The notes: generated by a model from the sequence alone, not told the origin. DNA of 64,000 bases from Flavobacterium sp. (GCA_016787805.1 JAEUTY010000049.1:1-64000), one strand, 5' to 3'; counted from the first letter of the stretch, positions 25,387 to 35,113 are shown. A program made the numbers and translations.

Positions 25387-28275
25387 TTATGGGTTTATTG
25401 TTAAAGAAGCAAAAACTTGAGAACCAATAGCTCCTGCACCTAATATTTGACGGTACTCTCTTCCTCCAATATTGGAAGCTCCAACTTTAAATATTGATTT
25501 TAAATAAGGAATAGAATAGTTAATTTGAGCATCTATTACTGTGGCTTCTGAAATCATACCATCAGCAAAAGAAGATTGGTACAAGTACTCACTATTCCAT
25601 CTTCCGCTTATATTAAATCCAAAGTTTTTGAATAATTTTTCATTTCCAAAAGAAGCTTTAGCTCTGTGTTTTGGTGTATTGAATCCTGCCTCAAAACTTG
25701 GGTCTTTTGCTTGATCAAAGTCAAATTGAGCATAGTTGTAGTTTGCACTAATTTCAAAATCTTTGTATACTTTTTTCGATACACCTACACCAAAACCTAA
25801 TGAATTAATTTCAACATTAGTATTAGTGTAGAGTTGGTAAGCTCTTCTGTCATTTTGTGTTAAAGCGAAAGCCGATTGGAAAGCCGCACTAGGTGGCGCA
25901 AAACTTCCGCCTTGACTTGCTGTACCATAGTAAGGTGCAACAACTGTTAAGTTCCCGATGAAATCATTGTAAGTGTTGTAATATCCATTCAAATCGATAT
26001 TAAATCCTTTCAATTCTCCACGATATCCTACTTCTATTGCACGAACTGTTTCTGGTTTCACGTAATCAACATTTGTTTTAACTAATAAAGAAGATGCCGC
26101 TTCAATCGCCGCAAACAATTGTGCCTGATTAGTTGGTCCTGCTGCTGCTACTGCTGCACCAAAAGCGGCTGCAGAAGCTGCGGTATATGAATTAAAATAA
26201 GCATTGTTTCCGTTCATGGTTACCGTTGGTGAACCTGAAAAAGCTTGACCATTAGCCGACACAGGAAGATCCTCACTGTAGCGAATTAAATTGTCAGGAG
26301 CTGAACCTAAAAGCACTGCATTACCCACATTGAATCCGATGTATTGATCTTGAGTTGTTGGGTTTCTGAAACCTGTTTGGAAAGAAGCTCTAAAATTATG
26401 TTGCTTTTTAGCACCTGCCGAAAAAACAGCCGAAGCTCTTGGCGAATAATTCCCATCAAAGTTTTGAGACTTATCATAACGCATAGAAGCGGTTAATTTT
26501 AAACGATCTTCTAAGAATTTTTTCTGTGCTTGCAAATAAGCACCATAATCTGTGTAATCAATTTGACTGTCTTTGTCAGTATAAATTCTACCAAAAGAGT
26601 TCAACTGATACAAACGGTAAGAACCTCCAATTTGGATTTCTACCACTTTCAACAAGTCTTTGAAATTATAATTTGCGTCCGAATGATAGATTCTTGACTC
26701 GTCTACTAACTTAGATCCTGAAAGTACATCTGGATTTGAAGTTACTGTTTTGAAAGCCGCATTGAAAGCATCTGTTCCAGGGATTAATCTTCCTGTATCA
26801 GCCACATTTCTTGCCGAAATATGAGCTTGTTCTGGGGTTTGTCCTGCTAAAGTAGACTGAACATATGTTGCAGCATATTGCCCAAACCATGTAGAATCTG
26901 GCTTCCACTGTCTGTTAATATTGATCCCTGTAAACAACATATCGTATGAATTTCCACCGTTTTCAGTGGTAGTGTAACCTCTCAAGAAAAAGTTTTTCCC
27001 TTTGAATTCCAATTTATGTTGTTGCATGAAGAAATCATTTAGATAATATCTATTTGCCCCTTGATACACTGTGTTACCAAATCCGAACTTACTTTGCCAG
27101 ATAATTTCAATTTCTTTAGCCCAATCTTTGCTTGCCGTTGCCCAAGGTTTAACATGAACCGAAAAGTCAATTTTTGCATTGCTCACTTTGTTGTCAGTCA
27201 AGTCAACTTCATTGTAACCAGTTCTACTTACATTATAATTAGGTAAAATATTATTAAAAACCGTAAACTGAGCTGGTGTAATTGCTCCAGCAGCTAACAA
27301 ACCATCTGCTACTCCATTTAAATTGGTAGAAACTTCATCACCATAAACATTTACTCCATTATAGTTATAAAATGATCTATCCGCTCCAGGATTAGCTAAA
27401 TCTTGATAATCAGTTGCATACCAATCCGTCCCTCTCATGTAAGTAAAGTTCCCTTTTGCTGCAAGATGAGGAGTAAATGCTTTTGCCGCTCTTACACCAT
27501 AATCAGCATAGTCGCGATTTCCAGCAGCTTTTTGGCTTGTTTGTCCGTATTTAACGTAAGCTGAAATTCCTTGTTTTGTAAAAGGGCTTGAAGAATTCAT
27601 GAATAAAATACCATTGAAAGCATTAGCTCCATACAATGCTGAAGAAGCTCCAGGAAGTAATTCAACGTTGGCAACATCCAATTCAGAAACACCTATTAAA
27701 TTTCCTAATACGAAGTTTAACAAAGGTGATGAATTATCCATACCATCTACCAACTGCATAAATCTAGTGTTAGCTACCGTAGCAAATCCACGTGTGTTGA
27801 TTGATTTAAAAGACATACTACTTGTGTTCATGTGTACCTCTTTTAAGTTTTCTAAGCCATCATAGAAAGTAGGAGAAGCCGTTTTTTTGATGTCTTTTGG
27901 TGTCATTCTTTCAATCGTGACCGGCGATTCTCTCACACGTTCAGGTGCTCTAGATGCCGAAATTACAATTTCGTCAAGTTTCATGTCTTCAGAAGCTAGA
28001 GCAACTTTTAAATTTTGACCATTTGAATTAACATCAACCGTTTGCGATGTAAAGCCAATGCTTGAGACTTCCACTTTGAAAGGAGGTTTTTTAGCCGACT
28101 TTAAATTAAATTTTCCATCACCATCGGTTACGGTTCCTGAATTTTCACCAACTACTTTGATGTTTGCACCAGGAATTGGCTGGCCTTTGTCGTCATTGAC
28201 CGAACCTGAGATTGTAGTTTGCGCAAACGAGATGCTACAAAAAAACAATGTCAAAATAAAATAATAAATCTTCAT
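25387..28275 (-). CDS. TonB-dependent receptor with carboxypeptidase-like N-terminal domain
   Basis: A 962-residue outer-membrane beta-barrel importer. A signal peptide (MKIYYFILTLFFCSISFAQ) is followed by a CarboxypepD-like domain (ISGSVNDDKGQPIPGANI, residues 22-100), the plug (about 115-240, with GLENLKEVHMN and the GASSALYGANAFNGIL segment), and the barrel to a C-terminal aromatic-poor end (GSQVFASLTINP). The TonB box may lie around KLDEIVISASR. Expression is probably with the SGNH lipoprotein downstream. No clear TAnnTTTG box was found in the 260 bp upstream, so its promoter may be of another class (for example an ECF sigma factor). Confidence 0.93.
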   Translation of the reverse strand: MKIYYFILTLFFCSISFAQTTISGSVNDDKGQPIPGANIKVVGENSGTVTDGDGKFNLKSAKKPPFKVEVSSIGFTSQTVDVNSNGQNLKVALASEDMKLDEIVISASRAPERVRESPVTIERMTPKDIKKTASPTFYDGLENLKEVHMNTSSMSFKSINTRGFATVANTRFMQLVDGMDNSSPLLNFVLGNLIGVSELDVANVELLPGASSALYGANAFNGILFMNSSSPFTKQGISAYVKYGQTSQKAAGNRDYADYGVRAAKAFTPHLAAKGNFTYMRGTDWYATDYQDLANPGADRSFYNYNGVNVYGDEVSTNLNGVADGLLAAGAITPAQFTVFNNILPNYNVSRTGYNEVDLTDNKVSNAKIDFSVHVKPWATASKDWAKEIEIIWQSKFGFGNTVYQGANRYYLNDFFMQQHKLEFKGKNFFLRGYTTTENGGNSYDMLFTGININRQWKPDSTWFGQYAATYVQSTLAGQTPEQAHISARNVADTGRLIPGTDAFNAAFKTVTSNPDVLSGSKLVDESRIYHSDANYNFKDLLKVVEIQIGGSYRLYQLNSFGRIYTDKDSQIDYTDYGAYLQAQKKFLEDRLKLTASMRYDKSQNFDGNYSPRASAVFSAGAKKQHNFRASFQTGFRNPTTQDQYIGFNVGNAVLLGSAPDNLIRYSEDLPVSANGQAFSGSPTVTMNGNNAYFNSYTAASAAAFGAAVAAAGPTNQAQLFAAIEAASSLLVKTNVDYVKPETVRAIEVGYRGELKGFNIDLNGYYNTYNDFIGNLTVVAPYYGTASQGGSFAPPSAAFQSAFALTQNDRRAYQLYTNTNVEINSLGFGVGVSKKVYKDFEISANYNYAQFDFDQAKDPSFEAGFNTPKHRAKASFGNEKLFKNFGFNISGRWNSEYLYQSSFADGMISEATVIDAQINYSIPYLKSIFKVGASNIGGREYRQILGAGAIGSQVFASLTINP

Positions 28276-28492
28276 TAGGTAATAATTTTTGTTGGTTTAA
28301 GTAGCCAAAATACAAATATTTTTTAATATTCATAACAAAGCCAAAGTATTTTTTACATATAAACAATTAACAGTTGAAATACTGAAAATTCTACAATTGT
28401 TGAATGTTTAGTATATTTTAAAATTGTTGTGCTTTTTAGTAATTTATTATGCGCTCATAGTATTTTTTTGATTTTTTTTCAATAAAACAAAA

Positions 28493-28514
28493 AAGGCAAG
28501 CAAATGCTTACCTT
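28493..28514 (-). terminator. Terminator after glmS
   Basis: AAGGCAAGCA and TGCTTACCTT (one mismatch) form a short stem; on the minus strand it is followed by TTTTTTG and more T. It stands 23 bases beyond the glmS stop. The rest of the spacer to 28275 is AT-rich with no visible gene. Confidence 0.8.
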
Positions 28515-28536
28515 AATGTATTGTTGAAAACTATTA

Positions 28537-30384
28537 CTACTCTACCGTAACTGATTTTGCTAAATTTCGAGGTTGATCTACATTACATCCTCTCAAAACT
28601 GCAATATGATACGAGAGTAATTGCAACGGAATAGTAGTTATCAGCGGTGACAAAGCATCTGATGTTTCAGGAATTTCAATAACGTGATCTGCCAAATCTT
28701 TTACTTGTACATCACCTTTGGTAACTATAGCTATGATTTTACCACTTCTCGATTTTATTTCTTGAATATTACTTACCACCTTATCGTAGTGGCCTTGTTT
28801 AGGTGCAATCACAACAACTGGCATTTTTTCATCGATTAATGCTATTGGACCGTGCTTCATTTCTGCTGCTGGGTAACCTTCTGCATGGATGTATGAAATT
28901 TCTTTTAGTTTTAAAGCTCCTTCCAAAGCTACAGGGAAATTGTATCCTCGCCCTAAATACAAACAATTGGATGCATCTTTATAAATTGACGCTATTGTTT
29001 TGGCAATTTCATTGGTATTTAATGCTTCTTGCACCTTTTCTGGAATCAACTCAAGCTCTTGTAAATAACGGAAGAAATCAGAATTAGATAATGTTCCTTT
29101 TGCTTTTGCCAAACGCAAAGCTATCATTGTAAGAATAGTAATTTGTGTTGTAAATGCTTTTGTAGAAGCTACACCAATTTCTGGTCCAGCATGCGTGTAA
29201 GCTCCTGCATGCGTTTCTCTTGAAATTGATGATCCAACCACATTACATACACCAAACACAAAAGCCCCTTTTTCTTTGGAAAGTTTTATTGCAGCCAAAG
29301 TGTCGGCAGTTTCACCCGATTGAGAGATGGCAATCACAACATCTTTATTCGTGATAATTGGATTTCTGTATCTAAATTCTGACGCATATTCAACCTCAAC
29401 AGGAATTCGAGCAAATTCTTCGATAATGTATTCAGCAACTAAACCTGCGTGCCACGATGTTCCACAAGCTATAATTAATATTCGATCAGCATGTAGAAAT
29501 TTTTCCAAATTATCTTCTATACCCGACATTTGAATGATTCCACTGTTGGCATGAAGACGGCCTCTGTATGTATCTTTAATTACGTTGGGTTGCTCGTAAA
29601 TTTCTTTGAGCATAAAATGATCGTAACCACCTTTTTCTATTTGTTCTAAATTCATTTGTAGCTCTTGAACATAAGGATCTACTAATGAATCGTCTTTAAT
29701 TTTTCTAATTTTTAATGGCTTATGCAATCTAACAATTGCCATTTCTTCGTCTTCTAAATAAATTGCATTCGATGTATATTCTATAAAAGGCGAAGCATCT
29801 GAAGCAATGAAAAATTCATTTTCACCAACACCTATTGCAAGTGGGCTTCCCAATCGAGCCACCACAATTTCGTCTGGTTTTTGTTTGTCAAACACACAAA
29901 TTGCATATGCTCCAACCACTTGATTTAGTGCAACCTGAACAGCTTTACCGAGTTTTAAATTGTCCTTTTTCTGAACATCTTCAATTAAATTAACCAATAC
30001 TTCTGTATCGGTATCTGAAGTAAAAGTGTAACCTCGTTTTAACAACTCCTTTTTAAGAGGTTCGTAATTTTCAATAATTCCGTTGTGAACAATAGCCAAA
30101 TTACCCGAATTAGACAAGTGTGGGTGAGAATTCACATCGTTTGGAACACCATGTGTTGCCCATCGTGTGTGCCCAATTCCTATGCTTCCGTTTGTAGAAA
30201 TTTCTCTTGAAGCTCGTTCTTCCAAATCAGAGACTTTACCTTTGGTTTTTGAAACTTTTAAATCTGTTCCGTCAAAAAGCATAACTCCAGCGCTATCGTA
30301 ACCTCTGTATTCTAAACGCTTTAATCCTTTAATTACAATAGGATAGGCTTCTCTATAACCGATGTATCCAACTATTCCACACAT
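28537..30384 (-). CDS. glmS: Glutamine-fructose-6-phosphate transaminase (isomerizing)
   Basis: Makes glucosamine 6-phosphate from fructose 6-phosphate and glutamine, the first step to UDP-GlcNAc for peptidoglycan and LPS. The N-terminal glutaminase domain has Cys2 as nucleophile (MCGIVGYIG), then GLKRLEYRGYDSAGV and GHTRWATHG. Two SIS domains follow (ACGTSWHAGLVAEYII, ISQSGETADTLAAIK; LGRGYNFPVALEGALKLKEIS) and the end is DQPRNLAKSVTVE. 615 residues is normal. It is the last gene of a leftward operon, 11 bases after the DUF4270 gene. No glmS ribozyme is expected or seen. Confidence 0.98.
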   Translation of the reverse strand: MCGIVGYIGYREAYPIVIKGLKRLEYRGYDSAGVMLFDGTDLKVSKTKGKVSDLEERASREISTNGSIGIGHTRWATHGVPNDVNSHPHLSNSGNLAIVHNGIIENYEPLKKELLKRGYTFTSDTDTEVLVNLIEDVQKKDNLKLGKAVQVALNQVVGAYAICVFDKQKPDEIVVARLGSPLAIGVGENEFFIASDASPFIEYTSNAIYLEDEEMAIVRLHKPLKIRKIKDDSLVDPYVQELQMNLEQIEKGGYDHFMLKEIYEQPNVIKDTYRGRLHANSGIIQMSGIEDNLEKFLHADRILIIACGTSWHAGLVAEYIIEEFARIPVEVEYASEFRYRNPIITNKDVVIAISQSGETADTLAAIKLSKEKGAFVFGVCNVVGSSISRETHAGAYTHAGPEIGVASTKAFTTQITILTMIALRLAKAKGTLSNSDFFRYLQELELIPEKVQEALNTNEIAKTIASIYKDASNCLYLGRGYNFPVALEGALKLKEISYIHAEGYPAAEMKHGPIALIDEKMPVVVIAPKQGHYDKVVSNIQEIKSRSGKIIAIVTKGDVQVKDLADHVIEIPETSDALSPLITTIPLQLLSYHIAVLRGCNVDQPRNLAKSVTVE

Positions 30385-30395
30385 AGTATTATATT

Positions 30396-32009
30396 TTAAT
30401 CAGGTTTTGTATAAAATATTTCAAATTTAAGTCTTTTCTCATAATCATCGCTTGAAACTGGGATATTATTTCCCCACAAAATTGTTCCCAATGGATTTGC
30501 TACAGACATAGCTGGGATGTATTTCACTTCTGTTCCAAAAGCCGTAAACGGGTTTTTAAGTTTTGCATTACGAGTATCATTAATAGATTCGGTAACTACC
30601 AATCCTAAACTTACATTGGTTGAATCGTGTTTAATTATATTTCGAACATGATTGGTCAATCTGATTTTGTATTTGATTCCATTTTTATCTTCATCCAACT
30701 GAATAATCCCATCGTGAACAAATTTATTGAATTTGGGATATAATCCATTGGTTGATGTATCATAACTATAGTCGATTATCGGTCGCTTATTCTTTAAATC
30801 GTAAAGATAAATTCTGTTCGGCTCATCAATAGTAGTTCCTAGTGTTTGCTTATCAATATTAAAAACCAAATTGGCTTCATTAATCAACCAACCATTGTTT
30901 CTAATGTTTAGAATTTCACTGTCAGATAATATCTTAATAACAGCCATCGATCCAGCTCCTCCTTTTAAATACAATCTTTGATCTCCATCAACTGTATTAG
31001 GCGTAACAGGGTTTACAAAATTATTTTCAATAAAATTAACGGTTTTTCCGCCCATTTCTATAGTCAGTGTTTTTCTTTCATAAAGGTCATCAGCATCATC
31101 AGAATCTTTACCATGGTAAATCATAACTATTTTTCCTTGAGCAAAATTAAGTCGTGCCATTGTGCCTTGAGTCGATGAAGGAGTCTCAGGAGAAGCTTTA
31201 AAATACAATCCTTTGAAATAGGTTTTAAAGGCATTATTATCAACCAAACTGCCCGCTGGTGCGTTGACAATTTTATTCATAAAGAAATCTTTATTGAGAT
31301 CCATATAAATTCCTGGAGCAAGACGTTCTTTTACTGTACCTGCACCTGACTCGTTGTTTTTTAACAACTTTATCTCCGTGCTTTTAAACTCAAAATGTTC
31401 ATCTTGATCAGGATGCGGCGTTCCTGGAGTTCTGTTTAATCTGTTGTCAAAATTAGTTACATCAGTTACTGCTTCAACTAGGGATTTTTCATCCGAATAA
31501 TACACTTGTTGTTCTTGTAAATTTGAAGCTGGATCATACGTTCTTAAAAAATAATTGGATTCAAAAACGCCCAACTTAATTTTTTGGGTTCCGCCTTGAA
31601 TGGAATCCAACTCATAAGTACTATCTCCTGTACCTGAATCTGTACTCTTAAAAGTTGAAAAATAAGGCACATATAAGTAAACTGAATCAATTTTGAATTT
31701 TGTTAAATCTTCTTCACCATAAAATTTAGGGTTTGTTGCAGCCAACTCTAATTGAGTCACAAAACTTGCCGTGGTAGTTCCGAAGCCTTCGTTATGATAA
31801 AAACCTAGAGAATTAATTGGCAAATTACTCGTTTGAACAGGTCCAATTGGAGCATTGTAAGCCGTAACAGAAGCATAGGCAGAATTAAAATTATAATGAA
31901 CATCGTCGATCAAATCAGAACCAACTTCATTAAAATCTTTATCACAAGAAACAATAAAAATAATTGTAAATACTAAAAAAACCGTTTTTAAAAATGCGTT
32001 GAATTTCAT
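30396..32009 (-). CDS. DUF4270 lipoprotein
   Basis: A 537-residue predicted lipoprotein: MKFNAFLKTVFLVFTIIFIVSC ends in a lipobox, followed by DKDFNEVGSDLIDD, the characteristic start of DUF4270 proteins. The body is beta-rich with repeated patterns such as IDSVYLYVPYFS and LKNKRPIIDYSYD. Its function is unknown. The ATG at 32009 begins the signal peptide; an upstream frame to 32069 would overlap the preceding gene and is rejected. It lies between a GT5-like gene (16-bp gap) and glmS (11-bp gap), an order I associate with Flavobacteria, hinting at a cell-envelope role. Confidence 0.88.
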   Translation of the reverse strand: MKFNAFLKTVFLVFTIIFIVSCDKDFNEVGSDLIDDVHYNFNSAYASVTAYNAPIGPVQTSNLPINSLGFYHNEGFGTTTASFVTQLELAATNPKFYGEEDLTKFKIDSVYLYVPYFSTFKSTDSGTGDSTYELDSIQGGTQKIKLGVFESNYFLRTYDPASNLQEQQVYYSDEKSLVEAVTDVTNFDNRLNRTPGTPHPDQDEHFEFKSTEIKLLKNNESGAGTVKERLAPGIYMDLNKDFFMNKIVNAPAGSLVDNNAFKTYFKGLYFKASPETPSSTQGTMARLNFAQGKIVMIYHGKDSDDADDLYERKTLTIEMGGKTVNFIENNFVNPVTPNTVDGDQRLYLKGGAGSMAVIKILSDSEILNIRNNGWLINEANLVFNIDKQTLGTTIDEPNRIYLYDLKNKRPIIDYSYDTSTNGLYPKFNKFVHDGIIQLDEDKNGIKYKIRLTNHVRNIIKHDSTNVSLGLVVTESINDTRNAKLKNPFTAFGTEVKYIPAMSVANPLGTILWGNNIPVSSDDYEKRLKFEIFYTKPD

Positions 32010-32025
32010 ACTTGAATGAACTTTA

Positions 32026-32826
32026 TTATATTTTTTTATAGAAAGAGGTATACGCTTGTGCAAACTCATCTTGAGCGGCGAAAGGTAAAAAAGGTTTTTC
32101 TGAAGATTCTATAAATTTTGTTAAACTTGGAGAAAGGTTTTGAGACGCCATAATAACTCCATCTGAATGATTAATTGATGCTTTTATGATATTCTCATAA
32201 TTTGGCATTTCTAAACTACTAATTGATTCATGTGGTATACCATCAAACTTTATTTTATTGATCATTTCCATGTCAAGGTTGCCATCAAATGACTGACCGT
32301 AAACTGAAGTTACAATTTTAGTTTCTGAAAAAAGAGCTTCATTTTTATAAAAATGTTTCATATAAATTGGCAACAAAGCCGCCATCCAACCATGAACATG
32401 TATAATATCAGGAACCCAATTGAGTTTTTTCACGGTTTCAACAACGCCTTTGGCAAAGAAAATAGCTCTTTCATCGTTGTCAGGATACAAAACCCCATCT
32501 TCGTCAGAAAAAGTAGCTTTTCTTTTAAAATACTCATCATTATCAATAAAATAAACCTGAATTCTTTCTTTGGGAATTGATGCTACTTTTATAATCAGCG
32601 GCATATCTAAGTCGTTGACTACCAAATTCATTCCCGACAAACGAATTACTTCGTGCAATTGATGTCTTCTTTCATTTATATTTCCATACCTAGGCATAAA
32701 AATTCGAATTTGTCCGCCTAAGTCATTGATCATTTTTGGTACTTCATACGACATTAAAGAAACTTCATTTTCTGCTAAATAAGGCACCACTTCAGATGAT
32801 ACATATAATATCCTCTTGTCTTCCAT
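32026..32826 (-). CDS. GT5-like protein: starch/glycogen synthase N-terminal domain only
   Basis: A 266-residue protein resembling the N-terminal Rossmann half of GlgA: ILYVSSEVVPYL, QIRIFMPRYGNINERRHQL, VYFIDNDEYFKRK, ERAIFFAKGVVETVKKLNWVPDIIHVHGWMAALLPIYMK. The usual ADP-glucose motif K-x-G-G-L-x-D-V after the first strand is replaced by AENEVSLMSYEV, and the whole C-terminal GT-B domain is missing (GlgA is about 480 residues). It therefore should not synthesise glycogen. The next reading frame is an unrelated lipoprotein, so this is not a frameshift. It heads the operon with DUF4270 and glmS and is divergent from panC. A regulatory or sugar-sensing role is possible. Confidence 0.85.
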   Translation of the reverse strand: MEDKRILYVSSEVVPYLAENEVSLMSYEVPKMINDLGGQIRIFMPRYGNINERRHQLHEVIRLSGMNLVVNDLDMPLIIKVASIPKERIQVYFIDNDEYFKRKATFSDEDGVLYPDNDERAIFFAKGVVETVKKLNWVPDIIHVHGWMAALLPIYMKHFYKNEALFSETKIVTSVYGQSFDGNLDMEMINKIKFDGIPHESISSLEMPNYENIIKASINHSDGVIMASQNLSPSLTKFIESSEKPFLPFAAQDEFAQAYTSFYKKI

Positions 32827-32862
32827 ATTGTATTTTTTTGTTTATTGGAAATAAAAAACAGG

Positions 32863-32870
32863 CAAAATTA
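32863..32870 (-). promoter_or_regulatory. -7 promoter box for the GT5-like/DUF4270/glmS operon
   Basis: Minus-strand TAATTTTG (CAAAATTA on plus) matches TAnnTTTG, about 30 bases of leader before 32826. Confidence 0.6.
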
Positions 32871-32901
32871 CAAAATTTTATGCAGTTATTTACTAAAGTA
32901 G

Positions 32902-32909
32902 TAAGTTTG
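32902..32909 (+). promoter_or_regulatory. -7 promoter box for the panC operon
   Basis: TAAGTTTG matches TAnnTTTG; the leader to the panC ATG is about 19 bases. It is back to back with the promoter at 32863. Confidence 0.6.
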
Positions 32910-32932
32910 TACCCGATTTTAATTAAAAAAGC

Positions 32933-33781
32933 ATGCTCATTTTTGACAAAAAAGTAGAATTAATCAAGCACTTACAGCTTCAACGTGGTAAAAATTCTAC
33001 TGTGGGATTTGTTCCTACCATGGGCGCTTTACACCGAGGCCATTTGTCGTTGCTAGAAAAATCGTTAGCCAACAACAAAATTACTGTGATTAGTATTTTT
33101 GTAAACCCAACACAATTTAACAACCCTGATGATTTGCTTAAATACCCAAGAACACTCGAAAGAGATGTCGAAAAAATCAAAACCATTTCCGATTCAATTG
33201 TGGTATACGCTCCTACTGTAGACGATATTTATGAAGGAAAAACCCAATCAAACCACTATAATTTTGATGGATTGGAAAACCAAATGGAAGGCAAATTTCG
33301 CCCAGGTCATTTTGACGGTGTTGGCACTGTAGTACAACGATTATTTGAAATTGTGCAACCCAATACTGCTTATTTTGGAGAAAAAGATTTTCAACAATTG
33401 CAAATAGTAAAAAAACTAGTTGAAATTGAAAAAATTCCTGTAAAAATAATTGGCTGTCCAATTTTTAGAGAAGCCAACGGCCTTGCAATGAGCTCTCGAA
33501 ATGAAAGACTTACAGCTAATGAACGCCAACAAGCATCTATCATATTTAAAACCATTCAACAAGCAAAACTACTTTTTGGCACGAAATCTGCTAAGGAGGT
33601 TGCTGAGTTTGTAAACAAAACATTTCTTAATCATCCAATTTTCGAATTGGAATATTTTGAAATTGCCGATGAAGCCACTTTATTGCGTTGCATTCGAAAA
33701 AATAAAAACAAGAAATACAGGGCTTTTATTGCCGTTTTTGTTAACAAAATCAGATTGATTGATACTATTTCATTAAATTAA
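32933..33781 (+). CDS. panC: Pantothenate synthetase
   Basis: Joins pantoate and beta-alanine using ATP to make pantothenate, the vitamin B5 moiety of CoA. Marks: VGFVPTMGALHRGHLSLLE with the HxGH nucleotide motif, SIFVNPTQFNNPDDLLKYPRT, GHFDGVGTVVQRLF, AYFGEKDFQQLQIV and the MSSRNERLT signature near 190. 282 residues is normal. The next gene panD supplies beta-alanine, so the pair completes one branch of the pathway; panB is not in the window. The two genes are separated by 14 bases. Confidence 0.97.
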   Translation: MLIFDKKVELIKHLQLQRGKNSTVGFVPTMGALHRGHLSLLEKSLANNKITVISIFVNPTQFNNPDDLLKYPRTLERDVEKIKTISDSIVVYAPTVDDIYEGKTQSNHYNFDGLENQMEGKFRPGHFDGVGTVVQRLFEIVQPNTAYFGEKDFQQLQIVKKLVEIEKIPVKIIGCPIFREANGLAMSSRNERLTANERQQASIIFKTIQQAKLLFGTKSAKEVAEFVNKTFLNHPIFELEYFEIADEATLLRCIRKNKNKKYRAFIAVFVNKIRLIDTISLN

Positions 33782-33795
33782 TTTAACTTTGCCCC

Positions 33796-34146
33796 ATGCA
33801 AATTCAAGTTGTAAAATCAAAAATTCACCGCGTTAAAGTAACTGGCGCAGATTTGAACTATATCGGTAGCATTACTATCGACGAAGCCTTAATGGAAGCT
33901 TCCAATCTTATTGAAGGCGAAAAAGTTTCGATTGTAAACATCAATAATGGCGAGCGTTTTGAAACTTATGCTATAAAAGGAGCAAAAAATTCGGGAGAAG
34001 TTACACTCAATGGTCCAGCTGCCCGAAAAGTGCATCCAGGCGATATCATCATTATCATTTCGTATGCTACATTGGAATTTGAAGAAGCAAAAACCTTCAA
34101 ACCATGGTTAGTTTTTCCTGACGAAACCAACAACTTATTGAAATAA
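33796..34146 (+). CDS. panD: Aspartate 1-decarboxylase
   Basis: Pyruvoyl enzyme that decarboxylates aspartate to beta-alanine for pantothenate. The proenzyme should self-cleave at G24-S25 within [14 protein letters not shown], making the pyruvoyl group on the alpha chain. The loop [11 protein letters not shown] and [20 protein letters not shown] are also typical. 116 residues is normal. Start spacing from panC is 14 bases, and the next gene starts 4 bases after its stop. Confidence 0.97.
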   Translation: MQIQVVKSKIHRVKVTGADLNYIGSITIDEALMEASNLIEGEKVSIVNINNGERFETYAIKGAKNSGEVTLNGPAARKVHPGDIIIIISYATLEFEEAKTFKPWLVFPDETNNLLK

Positions 34147-34150
34147 TCTC

Positions 34151-35113
34151 TTGAAAAAAATTGCGAACACGTGGTTGTCGTTACTTATTCCTTTATTAAT
34201 TGGAATTAGTATTATCTATTACCAATACACCACTTTATCTGCAACAGAACTAGACGCAATCAAAACTAGTTTTCAAAAAGCCAACTACAACTATATTTAT
34301 CTTTCCTTAATTATAGCTGTTTTGGGACATTGGTTTAGAGCCTATCGCTGGGAATTTTCATTGAATCATTTGGGCTATAAAACTCAATTTAAAAACAATT
34401 TTCTTACCGTTTTTGTATCGTATTTGGTCAATTTAACTATTCCTCGTTCGGGTGAGATTTCGCGAGCTGCTTTATTAAAAAAATACGAAGAAGTACCTTT
34501 TGACAAGGGTTTCGGAACCATTGTTGCAGAACGAATTGTTGATTTATTGATTTTTCTTCTGTTTGTTTGCATTGGTTTTTTCTCTCAATTTGACAAATTA
34601 TACCAATTTTTGATTAGCAAAAACATTCCTATTCAATCACTCATTTCCTTTGCAATAGCTACTGTAATTTTGGTGGTGATTTTTATTTGTGTATGGATTT
34701 ACGCCGAATGGAAAATCATCAAAAAGCTAAAAAAGAAACTCTCTGGTTTGATAGAAGGTATAATGAGTGTTTATCAAATGGAAAAAAAATGGTGGTATAT
34801 TTTTCATTCATTTATGATATGGATTTGTTACCTAACAATGTTTTATGTAGCTATTTTCGCTCTTCCTGAAACCACAAACATTAGTTTTGACATTGTTGTA
34901 ATGGGTTTCATTTTCGGAAGTCTTGCCGTCGGATTTACCAATGGCGGATTGGGAGCTTATCCTTTATCTGTTGCCTTAATTTTTTCACTTTACGGAATTC
35001 CGAATGGTGTAGGAACCGCTTTTGGGTACTTGGTATGGACGTCACAAACACTGCTCACTATTTTACTCGGATTGGTTTCGTATTTACTTTTGCCTATCGT
35101 GAATAAAAAATAA
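34151..35113 (+). CDS. Lysylphosphatidylglycerol synthase-type transmembrane protein
   Basis: A 320-residue integral membrane protein with about eight spans, of the LPG_synthase_TM (UPF0104) family. The family motif RAYRWEFSLNHLG, then VNLTIPRSGEISRAALLKKYEEVPFDKGFGTIVAERIVD, is clear. Members without the soluble synthase domain are thought to flip lipids or lack a known activity. The frame opens with TTG at 34151, 4 bases after the panD stop, which indicates translational coupling rather than a pathway link. The substrate is unknown. Confidence 0.85.
   Translation: MKKIANTWLSLLIPLLIGISIIYYQYTTLSATELDAIKTSFQKANYNYIYLSLIIAVLGHWFRAYRWEFSLNHLGYKTQFKNNFLTVFVSYLVNLTIPRSGEISRAALLKKYEEVPFDKGFGTIVAERIVDLLIFLLFVCIGFFSQFDKLYQFLISKNIPIQSLISFAIATVILVVIFICVWIYAEWKIIKKLKKKLSGLIEGIMSVYQMEKKWWYIFHSFMIWICYLTMFYVAIFALPETTNISFDIVVMGFIFGSLAVGFTNGGLGAYPLSVALIFSLYGIPNGVGTAFGYLVWTSQTLLTILLGLVSYLLLPIVNKK

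Noticed and set aside
28276-28536. Possible glmS ribozyme or other riboswitch in the spacer
   Set aside because: This spacer is downstream of glmS, the sequence is plain AT-rich, and the leader of glmS (11 bases after the preceding gene) is too short for one.
32069-32069. Upstream start of the DUF4270 gene
   Set aside because: It would overlap the preceding gene and bury the lipoprotein signal peptide; the ATG at 32009 fits.
32026-32826. GT5-like gene as a frameshifted glgA
   Set aside because: The next frames encode a DUF4270 lipoprotein with its own signal peptide, and no trace of the GlgA C-terminal domain exists nearby.
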